Origin: Membranipora membranacea
Lineage: Eukaryota > Bryozoa > Gymnolaemata > Cheilostomatida > Membraniporidae
Reading direction: 5' to 3'
Length of the DNA: 64,000 nt
Assembly: GCA_914767715.1 (NCBI GenBank)
Contig: OU612065.1
Span: 27,652,001-27,716,000 of the forward strand
The position numbers and the translations under genes were made by a program. A model generated the notes under the pieces. It saw only the letters and a list, made by a program, of their open reading frames with translations, made no database searches and had not been told where the DNA came from. Positions 47,201 through 57,800 of the stretch are shown here, piece by piece. Positions within the stretch are counted from its first letter, which is position 1, and each line of letters starts with the position of its first letter.

Positions 47201-50200
47201 GAGATGTCACGTAACAGCAGTCTACCGACGAAGCAATGAATTGAAAATAATTTGATCTCCTCACGCTATTATTCTAGTTTGAAGAACACGAACTGTTCAA
47301 TTATCCCTGCAGCACATACATACTACATAAATGCATACAGCCGTCTTCGCTCCTGCATTTGTAGCATTGTGAAGGTAGACATTAAAATGAATGTCATGCT
47401 TTGTGACTGACATATAATTCATTTCGCTAAAGGTAGTATGTGAGCAAGAAAGAATTTATTCTTTTCAAACTCAGCATTCAAATTCTGAAGACTTGTCGTT
47501 CAGAAGTGCCTAGGTATTATATATATATAAAGTACATCCAGTACAAAGCAGAATAACACCTCATAGGTTAAGTCAAGCACTCGGCAAACTCACTCCCGAG
47601 TTAGGTTAACTGGAACTGAATATTTATAACTGTGACATTTTCACTCGCCTCCAATCACAATCATGGTATATGCATTCCCAACTTTAATTTCAAACATTGA
47701 GTTTTGGGGCTGGTATATTTGATTATCGCTGCGCATTACTTTTCATCATGTAAGATTTCTTGTATTAATACTGATTTTAAGTTGTAGGATAGCTCATTCT
47801 TAGAATTACAAGCCTGCATTTACAGACTGATAGAGAGCAGAGAGCACAGTATCAGCTTGACATGTCTGTGCTCTGAGCTCATGATATCAGAGATGGGACA
47901 ACTTTGGATATATATCAATAAGATAAGAGACAAACCTGTATCATCATCATTCCCCCTGTCCTTCTTTTTCTTCTTCAGTTTTTTGCCAATTGACTTCAGG
48001 GCAGAGTCTTTCTTTGTCCTATAGTGAATGAGTCAAAATAATCTCAATGACAAATCAGCTGTATGCATTAATTTAATTCCCCGATTGCTCTATCATGGCA
48101 ATTTTCATTGGATATTATCACCACCATTAATTACTCATATTGACTGTCACTTGAATCATGATATTGATGTCTCATAGCCTTGTAATGAGGAACACAGGTC
48201 TGTATCAAGGGGCAAATCAAATCTATATCAGATTAATCTCTCCAGTTGTTAGCTGGTTTAGTTTTGTAGTAGAAGTACCTCCTCCTGTTATTTGGCGAAA
48301 AGTGTGAGGAATACACATGATTTATCTCAAACATCAATAATTTGGAGTTGGTGTTCTGTTAATAACAACAACAACAATAAAACTGAAACTTCGGTCGGTG
48401 TGAGGTTTTCTTGAGAAATTGAGGGTGTCACACGCAATTCCAGCTTTAGCTGCCAAAACTTACTTTGATAAACCAGGAATGTTTAGATCATCGTCCCTTA
48501 GCTCAAAGAATTCCAGAAGCTTAGGAAACTCAGCCACTCTAGGAGGAAGAGTTACAAGGCGATTACAATAGTCTGCTATCTCACCCCGCCTCTTTTCTGC
48601 AACCCTCAGCACCTCATTACGTGAGAACAGAGACCCACCTAAAGCATCACAATGAACATAAAATGTGACTATATTGTGTACACGAAATATTAAACAGGGC
48701 GAGGTTATGAGTAAAATGACTGTACAACATGTCAATATGTGAACCATGAAGGCCAAAATTATTCTATAAATCTTTTGCTCGTTATGATGAGCTATGTAAG
48801 GGCATCAAAAACCACTGTAGGTAGGTAGATCTGATTACCCATATTATTGATCTCACTGTCAAATTAAATACAGGCTAAAACTTATTGATAAAGGATTTCA
48901 CTATAAGTGAAACAAAGATCACTATCACCAACCAAAGGTGTATCATAGAATCATGACACTGTAGTAGCAGCATGACCACATAAAACATGTCGGCAACAAT
49001 CCAGAGTCATCCTAAGTCCTAACTCTCCATTTACAGGTCTGATCCAAATCTGATAGCTGGTAGAAGCATTACACATCAGCTATTTTCCCCTTGTCGCTTC
49101 TAGGGAAATGGATACCCCATGCTCAAGTCGGACTTTACTGCACACCAAATGGTTTAAGTGACAATTCATAAAACATGTGTGGCCACGTTGGTAAAGGTCT
49201 CTTTGACAGCATGGTATTTGGTCTAGTGGAGTGATTATATACTCAATAACTCTCCGGCTACATAGATAAAAAGTTGTGTGCATATTTCATTGCTACAAAA
49301 AATTAATAAATCAAAGTCTGGTTGAGCTTTCCAACAGTAAGGCCACATATGATCTGGATTTTCAGATTAGGCATTAGGATGGTTGAGCTGACCTGATAGT
49401 TTTGGCAGAACTCTCTCATCAGAGTTGATCTCTCCGGCTTCTATTGGAAAAGCATCAGTCAAAAACATCTATAACAAAAAATAATGATGCGTAATGTAGA
49501 ATAAACACTGAACATGAATCCTGTCATCATACACACTGGGACAGAACAGAACATTTATCCGCCTCATTTCATCCTGGCACTCACAGGAAAATAAAACTGT
49601 ATGAGTTCTAATTTTTCGCTCCGAATATGAGTCAGCTGAGGCATTTTCATGCAAACTGAAAATGCTAAGATGTAGGTAGTCCTTATCTAGGTACCTTTAG
49701 TATCTCAGCCAGTAAAGTAAGATTTATGACGATAATATACTACTATCACACATCAAGCTGTCACAGAGTTAGGATACATCATTACACTGTGAAGTTATCA
49801 TAGAAAATTAGGGTGCCTGCCTCACTAGACATATAAAAATGATAAAAAAAAATCACCAAACAATAATCCCTAGCCAAACTTTCAGATGAAAAAACTCAAA
49901 CCAGGCTGCAGATAGTGGGGCCCTACATATTTCTTCACAAACTGAGACTTGAGGTCTTCTTTTCTTAGTAACATGTATCAACGGAGTCATATGTATGTAG
50001 ATAGTGCAAGAGCAGTCAGATATTGAAAATCTTTCATCATTCAGAGAGCTTGGGTCACAAGCTAGTGGGTTGTGGATTTACATGATTGCATACATCATAC
50101 ATAACTCTCAGGTAAAGCTGCAATTTAATATCAATGCTTTTCAACAAAGCTATACTCTCCATTTACCTAATGTTTGCACATGCTCAAAAGAAATCGTGTG

Positions 50201-51531
50201 TTGACTGCTCTGGTCTGATATCCAAGAGCCTGATCATATCACATAGTTGTGTAGATCAGTCAAATCAAGACAAGCCACAACAATCACGCCATTATGTTTT
50301 CACATGTGTTGGATGAGTACATGACAAAGTCTATTGAAGGTTAAACAACCAAAAATTGCGATCAGCCAACTCATTTCCGAGCAGCAAAAAATTTGAACTT
50401 GTATCAGAGAATATGGAGAATATAAATAAGCTAACTATTTGAATTGCATCACACCGATCCAAGCCCCAATCCAAGTCATATACATATCAATTCATTGGCC
50501 ACTTAAATGTTATTCTCAAAGCATGCTGACCAGGAAATCTAAGCACAGGGATCGATATGGGGACTGATAGATCTGGCTCACATTGTGTGGTAAAAATTGA
50601 AGAGTAGAGGACTCACATGAAGCTCATAGAACTCGCTGAATGACCTGTAGATCACATATCGAGATTTATCTGTCCACGTCACTTCCAGTACAAATTTCTA
50701 CAACAAGATTGTAAACGGTTGGGAGGGGGGAGGGGGGAGGGAGGGAGTGCTTCCCAAGAACAGTGTGACCCTAATGAAAAACAATGAAATGGGGGAAATC
50801 ATGGTCATTGTAGTTGGGTAAAGAAAATTGCCACACATAGTATAAGGGATCATCACTCTGGGGACTGTGTCATACAGCTATAACACTCTTTATACAATTT
50901 ATTGTCACCAATTTAGTATGCTAGCACTGTAATTAGGGTAATTTCGGTGAAAAGCAAATCGGATGTATCACATATAGTCCATAATAAGCAATACAAATAA
51001 TAGAAGCTTCGCCTAGCAAGGGTTCTCTCCTCAGCCAGTCACTTATATCATTGAACTAGTTCATTGCTTATATCAGGGAGTTCGTGATTGTTCCAAACTC
51101 CCTGCAAATGTTTAGTAGTGGTCTATTGTTTTCTGGTATACATGTTGTAGGCAGACCCAGGGGGGTCTTTCAATTAGAAAGAGTGATCCGTTACTAAAGC
51201 AAGTTATCACTATCACATCACTATCACATCGCTCAAAATTATCACTCACTTGGTGTTTCAATTAGAGAAAATCGCTCCCAAATCGCTCACTCAGAATGTA
51301 TATAGTTCCATCAAGTGGCTGAGCGATCTGAAAGCGAGACCCTAGCAGGTATCGCTCACTCAGTGAGTGAGCGATAATATTGCGATTTTGGCTGTTTCTA
51401 ATTGAAAGACCCCCTGGCCCTCTATATTCGAGTATGTTGGTGGTGAATTCTGGTATACGTACATAGCACCTGGTTGGCTGGTATCTCTTTTCTATATCCT
51501 TCACTGCAACAGCTAATACAGTCCTCTTCAT
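41201..51531 (-). CDS. NCF1/SH3PXD2-like: PX-SH3-SH3 scaffold, p47phox/Tks (NCF1/SH3PXD2) family
   Basis: Exons in order: 51531-51463, 50697-50617, 49468-49393, 48638-48464, 48018-47936, 46882-46754, 45899-45774, 45413-45296, 44915-44675, 43603-43414, 43146-42980, 42566-42290, 42114-41201. All phases agree, 881 residues. A PX domain (about 5-130; VIYRSFSEFYELH, FPIEAGEIN) is followed by a Lys-rich linker, SH3-1 (171-226; NGWWYV, VEGWAPATYLE), SH3-2 (248-302; LDGWWIAS, GYVPSTYLMPY) and a basic PTPRRQSIKNG motif (323-333) like the p47phox autoinhibitory region. A ~540-residue proline-rich tail carries tyrosine motifs (DDYEPIHDY, DDYELVYDE, DDYEYNS). Relatives bind membrane phosphoinositides and organise NADPH oxidase or podosomes. 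The PX basic pair is Arg-Ser instead of Arg-Arg. The start at 51531 matches family N-termini; an upstream in-frame start is possible. Confidence 0.92.
43274..43279 (-). promoter_or_regulatory. Intronic poly(A) signal, possible short isoform of the PX-SH3 gene
   Basis: If the donor at 43413 is not used, exon 10 reads on for 27 sense codons to a stop at 43331-43333. A canonical AATAAA on the minus strand follows about 52 bp later. The product would be about 456 residues, near p47phox length, lacking the proline/tyrosine-rich tail. Confidence 0.5.
43989..44069 (+). repeat. tRNA-derived SINE-like sequence
   Basis: Has an A-box (TGGCGCAATGGG) and a B-box (GTTCGAATCCC) at tRNA spacing, with GGAGC and GCTCC at the ends and GAGGTC/GACCTC pairing. 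The T-stem pairs poorly and the anticodon arm is irregular, so it is a SINE head or tRNA pseudogene, not a working tRNA. It sits in intron 9 of the PX-SH3 gene, antisense. Confidence 0.6.
45941..46455. mobile_element. Foldback/MITE element with ~150-180-bp inverted arms
   Basis: About 515 bp beginning AATAGACAGTTTTC and ending in its reverse complement. The arms match over CTGATTTATGCCTCAATT, CTCTCTCCAGTTTGGTACTT and GGTTATCTGGTAAACCGCTT with scattered differences; the middle ~150 bp is unique and non-coding. No transposase. It lies in intron 6 of the PX-SH3 gene, 42 bp from exon 7. Confidence 0.85.
49763..49794. repeat. Mini-palindrome, diverged copy
   Basis: TCACAGAGTTAGGATACATC followed by ATTACACTGTGA. 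A degenerate relative of the palindromes at 4907, 23738, 23952 and 30552, in an intron of the PX-SH3 gene. Confidence 0.45.
51160..51415. mobile_element. MITE with 22-bp terminal inverted repeats
   Basis: About 256 bp. The ends GGGGGTCTTTCAATTAGAAA and TTTCTAATTGAAAGACCCCC are exact complements. The interior is full of ATCGCTC and CACT repeats and contains a hairpin ATCGCTCACT-CAGTG-AGTGAGCGAT at about 51350-51375. No transposase. It is located in intron 1 of the PX-SH3 gene, beginning about 40 bp after the donor. Confidence 0.85.
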
Positions 51532-54500
51532 GCTGCCGCCCGATGCTGACTGCTGTTGAGAGTGACAAGCAGGTCTAAATACTGCTTTGTCATGTAACAC
51601 TTCTGCAATGCCTACACCAGTAACTCATAAATGTGTATGTATGATAAACTCACTCAGTCTCGCTAGTACCTCCCTTTTCTTTTGTTTGTTATACAATACA
51701 AATCGAACACGGTATTATTATTATTTGCAGAGTTGCTATCGATATTAAAAATATAGGACTAATGGTATGACTCATATTACAAACCTTGTACAATGTATTT
51801 GAATAGTGACTAGCATGAAGGGAATTTGATATCTACGTCACTAAATGTATAACTATTTTAGTGGAAATATGAATCAGTGAGATTGTAAAATATAGGCAAC
51901 GAGGAAGTGTACAAAATAAAATGCTGCTGCGTTAGAGAATCTAGAATGAGCAATGCTTAACCATTGATATTGATGCAACACTTCCAATGAACTCTCTCTC
52001 TCTATAGGGAGTTCATTGCTCATACCTAGCCATCGCATTAGGCAAAAATGAACACAACGACCCTTCCCAAGTGTAAGTTGATTTACTTGGAAGTACCCAC
52101 CTCCCTTCCTCCACCAGGAGTGCTTGCTATTTCAATTGAAGCCTCAGACTGTTGGGAATTACAAAATTGACCGTAACTGAAAATAAGGTCATCACAAGAT
52201 TGAAGAGAAGTACGGATCATAGTATCCGACGTCATAGTTGGTTGCATCTCACCAATCTTAATAGTCTTTATAGAGCTTCGAACCAGTAAATCTCACCCTG
52301 ATTACACCAAAAAGGTTACCAACCAACCACCACAGAGGAGACTGGTGATGTACATCATCGGTATGGTTTTATCGCTGTCACATGACATTTATCAAAACTT
52401 TGTTATGTAAATGATTGCCAAAAACTTCAAAAGTTGATTAGGTGTCTTATCACGCGCCCGAAGTGTCTCAGTCTTATTTTACAAAAAAAATACCTACAAT
52501 AATGGTCGTAAAGCCTAGCGCCTGCCCACTTTTGATTCGAGATAAGTGGCTACATCGAGCCTACAAGTTAATCTATAAAGGGTTGTCTACTTCTGTATAC
52601 TAAGAAGACAACTGGCAATAGAAAACACTTCATTTTCACCTGGGATAAACATGAGCTGCTATGCCTAGTGACTAATACCTACCTCATACATACTCCCCAA
52701 TACAAGACCACCTTAGGGAAACCTGGAAGAAAGGCAGTGCACTTAGTATAAATGTATTCATATTCATATTCATTTAATTTTTTGTAGCTTATATACATTC
52801 ACCATAATCAACTATGTAAGCCACTCCCTTAGCTAGCTAAATCTTAATGCTTGCTAACATAAAGTCGATCTCAAACTAAATTCCTAATAAACTGAATATT
52901 TACTCCTGTCCGATATTCTAACCATATATTAGTATCTGTCAAAACAAAAAAATCAAACAAAATCAGAACTGGCAAGTTTGGGAGCTCCGCTGGTTGTTCT
53001 TTGAAAATCAGACACATCGAAATATTTGGGGCCATCAAATAAGAAGAACTTGTTACTGAGACTCGGATATTTTAGTGTCAGGTTAATTTACATCATGTTC
53101 GTCAGCGTTTATTTGCACTTACATTTGTTTCCTACTCTGTATTCATGTATTATATACTGGTTGCTCAGCATATCACTGCCGCCAGTCATCAATTTATGTA
53201 TGAGTTACAGAATTTTAAAACACGTTGCGCTGCGGATCTTTTGGCACTAAAATCGGGATAATCGGACAAAAATTGGCGAAGTTATAGCAAAAAATGGTGT
53301 TAAAACGCGCGAAAGTGTTTATCTCACTGAGTTGAGCATCTTGGTGAAAAAATTGCCGTTTTTAAAATACTTTCAAATTTCAAATTGAAACACACAATTA
53401 GACTTAACTTTGTGCTGCAGATCTTTTGGTGCTAAAATCGGGACAATCGGACAAAAATTGGCAAAAGTAGCAAAAAATAGTGTTAAAACGCGAAAAGTGT
53501 TTATCTCACTGAGCAACGTGAAACTTTTAGGTGGTACAAATTAATTATTTTAAGTTTGGAGCTCAAAACTTTGTTTGCTGCTTAGTTCACTATTATAATT
53601 AGTAAATATTGCCACCTAAGGTAAACACTAAATCATAAAATCTGTGCAGTCAGCATGTCTGGTAAATCTCTTCCCTGTGCATTTATAGTCAAGGTACTCA
53701 AAAGTAAAATTAAGATGGGGTCAATAATCAATGGAAAATCCTATCAATCCTAATAAACGCAACTGAAATAACTGCAAACAAAAGTGTAGAAAAAGAATAT
53801 ACGATGAGATATATCCCCAGTCCTGAGAGAGACAACTCAAGGCTTACCACGTTACACAATGTCCATGTCAGAGAAATGGTTACAATTGAATAATCTACTG
53901 GGATAGTTTTTCATCTATTGTTATATCACAGACACATATTTCTTTGCTCACACCAGGGAGTTTCCATCCAAGCTCATGACTCATGGAAAGACATGTGACA
54001 GCATGGAAAGACATGTTGACAAGCTAGAAAGACAACTAAAAACTCACTACAAGGGTTATCAGCAAGGGGCCATGTAAGGCCAACAACCCCAACACGTAAG
54101 CTGTGTTGCATAGGTTGGCAATGGTGAAGTGGACTGAGCTGTGGGACATTACAACTCTGAGTAGTGAATAGCAGGCAAGCTAATTAGCACCATCAACCCA
54201 TTTTTTTGGGGATGGTGAGATGGTGCAATCAATAAACGCTTGCTATTCACTGCCAGGCAATTGGTGCCGTAAGAGTTGTGGGTTCAAATCCCTTTGTTGG
54301 AGCTTTCAAGGTTGATTGTTCCATCCCCCAGCACCCCGGGTGTATACCTCTTCTGCCTTAATATTGTTAACTTCAGATGAGATAACCTGCTGGGGAGCCG
54401 AATTGTCTACAAATAGTCATTCATGTTATCATACATTGTATGAGCAGGGAGGGTGGTGGTATGAGTTCTACAGTAGGACGTCTTGTGCCATTTCTAAAGT

Positions 54501-54846
54501 GAATAAATAATTCTTTTTTAAGTTGTCTTCCCACAGAACTTTGAGAAAACTACCTGATAACATCTTCTTTCAATATTACTGCGCATTAATAATTCAGTTG
54601 TAAAAGTTATCTACGCATTTTTCAATAGTATTTATGGAAAATTACTCAAATTAAAAGGGAATTGATTGTTTTCGCCCATTCAGCTCAATCTAAGATGGCA
54701 GAGGAGAATTGAGAGACTCAATTGAGAAAACTAAATGTAGTGATATAAACTTGAAAAAGTCCGCGTAACGTTAAAAGGAAAGTGATACATGTAATTATTT
54801 TGCAGCATGTTTTGTGAAAAGGGAAGGAGAATTGGTTTATGGTGAC
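51532..54846. other. Intergenic region between divergent PX-SH3 and dynein genes
   Basis: Holds the promoters of both genes if the starts are right. Seen here: a hairpin around 51980-52005 (TGAACTC...GAGTTCA), the ~100-bp direct repeats at 53229-53513, and a B-box-like GGGTTCAAATCCC at 54280-54292 with no intact tRNA fold. No further gene was recognised; the + frame 53026-53250 has no domain. Confidence 0.5.
53229..53513. repeat. Direct repeat pair, ~100 bp, 185-bp offset
   Basis: Copies at 53229-53331 and 53414-53513 share GATCTTTTGG, TAAAATCGGGA, AATCGGACAAAAATTGGC, GTTAAAACGCG and GTGTTTATCTCACTGAG. About 85-90 percent alike by eye. Origin unknown. Confidence 0.85.
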
Positions 54847-57800
54847 ATGGATGATTTAAGATTGGAATGGCTTCGGAAACAAATTTATCTCGCTCTGGAG
54901 ATAACTGAATATGAGGTGTTTGATGAATTTATATCCAGAGACAGCAATGAGTATGATTTGAGTGTTTTCCTCTCTCATTCTATCACTGCTGCTGGACCTA
55001 AATCTGTGGCTGGGAGTCATCCACATGAAAGTGCTCCCAGGGAAGTCAAATGCTGCCCCACAGCTTTCTTTTACAAGAGTAAAATATTGGAAGAGGTTGA
55101 GGAAGAGATTGAGGTACCAATAGGTAAGCCATTACTATTTTGACTTACTCTTGTTACTTCTTATTCTCAGATGAGCCAGTTAGTTATGAGTTATTTTGGG
55201 TGTCACTCAAGAAACCCCTGGCCCTGCTCTGCCTGGCCTGTCTTTGTTTGAAAATCCCTGCCTTGCCTTGAAAATTCCTACCCCTAAGATGACAACTGCA
55301 AAATCTTGATAAGCTCCATAGGACTGCCGCAGTTCCTGATTTTGGGCTTGGTGTGGGTAGGGGCTGCGGCAGTCCTATATAAGCTCTGTCTTCTGAGGCC
55401 ATTTTGTCGTACAGTCTCTACATATGATTATGATATTTTAGTATTCGGTTATATATGAATTCAGTAATGCACTTTTGTGAAATGAAATCATTAAGCCTAA
55501 ATAGCCCTTCCTCTGAGAAGACTTGGCTTATGCATATGTATATCTTATTGCCTGCTGCTGGGTTTGCAGACTCTATAACTATTGGTGCTGAAAACCCATC
55601 CATTCCAACTTTGGATTCACTTCTCAAACAAGGTGGTGGAGGTGGTTCAAAAGACAGTAAGAGCAGTATCCATCCAGATAGTAAACCTCAAGACGGTGAG
55701 AATATATCACCAAATGTTCACGGTTCAGATGGAAAAAAAGGCAGTCGCAAAGGAAAAGGGAAGCAGAGTCCCTCTGCATCTCCAAGTGCAGCAAAGAAGC
55801 AGGGCAGTGCAATATCACAAGTATCACAGATAACTGCAGCGCCAGATGATGTCAGTCCTTCTCACTCTGCTATCAATGCTGAGGTTGCCGCAGAGAAAAC
55901 TGAGGGCGCAACAGCTGTATTGGCAGCTGATGGAGCTGAGAAGAAATCACCAATAAAGCCTTCAAAGAGCCGCAGAATGAAATCACCAAAGAGTAAGTGT
56001 TGTTGACTGTGTGGTGAAAATAAATCTGACCTCATTATCTTACTGCGATTTATTAAAGCCTGATTTTGCCATAATGCAATTACTGTGTATATACTTTTAC
56101 CAGGGCTCTTACTGTGATTATTTTTGTTTTAAAATTTAGAAGGGAAACATAAGACAGCATCTGTCTCAAAGATATCAGATGTGACAGAGCTACCTCAGAT
56201 AGAGGTGGTTCCCATACCAGAGACAGACAATGAAGTACATGCAGATGTCACAGAACCTGAACTGACTGTCATCAAGGTCAGTAAGCTACTCTCAGTCTAA
56301 CAGCTTTCATAATCGTTATCTTATTATACTAAAGCTATTACTAGATTAAGTCATTGTCAGACCTACAGACCAATAATGTTTTGGTTTCTCTCTCTTGTAT
56401 CTGTAATTTTATCTCAGTGTAACAAGCTGTATTGAACTGGTTTGAGTTGCAACTTGAGACTTTGCCTATAGTTAGAACAAATTTTTGGTGATGATGACTC
56501 TGACTAAGGAAAGACTAGCAAAGACCACATACTTTATTTTACATTTGCTAAATGTATGGAACATGCAAAATTCTTTCTTTGTTTTACCGCTGAATCAGTT
56601 ACTAAACCACAAAAGGATTACCACAATCAACTGATACTGATGTGGCTCAATAAAGATAAACCTCTTACTGTTATTTGGACTCCAGAGTGCAGATGTATGT
56701 TTTTATCAGACCTGTGCCACAGCATATCATGTCTTGTAACTTTCAGCAAGTAGTAAAGATTGAGCGTGAGCGTACGTATCTACACATGGTTCTGGGTGAT
56801 GCTTCAACTAATGTGTCAGAAGGTGATCGATGTGTCCATTTCACAAGAGTAGGCGAAGGTTTTATACCTGATGCCACAACACCTCAGGAGGCCCATGAGT
56901 TCATGTGTAAGGGACTGGAGTTTGGTGTAGTTAACAGAAACAGCTTAAACCAACTTCAAGACCTGTTCGAGCATGTAAGTGTGACTGAGTTAATCAAGTG
57001 CTTAACAGATCTGTGTGTTATAGTAATTACATATACTGAGGGTTATATTCTCTTTCAGCAAAGGCGCAAATAAAATATCAACAAACTTCCTGAATTGTGC
57101 CTTTCTATTCGATGATATCAGTGTAGTTTCTGATCACATATTCCCTTCTGTATGATGTTGCACTTAGTAGCGCCTTTCATCTCCTTCAGTGGTTTAATGT
57201 AAGGTTGTATCATGTATTGTCTGCGTGTCATGTTTATACTGCTACATCGGTCATGTTATGTTTTTCCCCACCAATTTACAACGCCAATGTAATATTTCAG
57301 GTGTTTATACCCGCTGTTGCCTACGACTCTCAGAGATATGCTGAGCATGAGAAGGAGCAGCATGAGAGTAAGCAGACGGGTACCACATTCGTTAACACCA
57401 GAGACGAGATGTACTTGGCATTAGTCAGATTCGCCGGTCTAATGAAACGTACTGCAGAACAACTAGAAGGTATTACTTCCTTGGTTACTACTACCACCGT
57501 AAACTATCACAACAATATACCATAATCACAATAAACTATACACCCTGTGTGAGCCCCCCCCCCCCCCCCCCCCAATCTCTTGCCCCTCTCTAACAGCCTA
57601 TATATATACTGCTCTTATACATGTTGCATGGCTGTATATAGCATTTATCTACTGTGAAGTTTCATTTTAATGTGTCCATAGTGAGAACCTGGGTCAGTTA
57701 AATTAAGTAGAATAATACCAGTGAGGCCACAAGGCCGATCATTGAAGTGATAAAAATGAAACTAAATCTTATATGAGATACTGCTGCTCATATCGCTCCT

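Noticed and set aside
53026-53250. Plus-strand ORF of 74 codons, hydrophobic
   Set aside because: Composition reflects AT-rich DNA and it runs into a repeat; no start context or homology recognised.
54180-54310. tRNA gene
   Set aside because: Only the B-box-like part is convincing; no acceptor stem or proper D-arm can be drawn.
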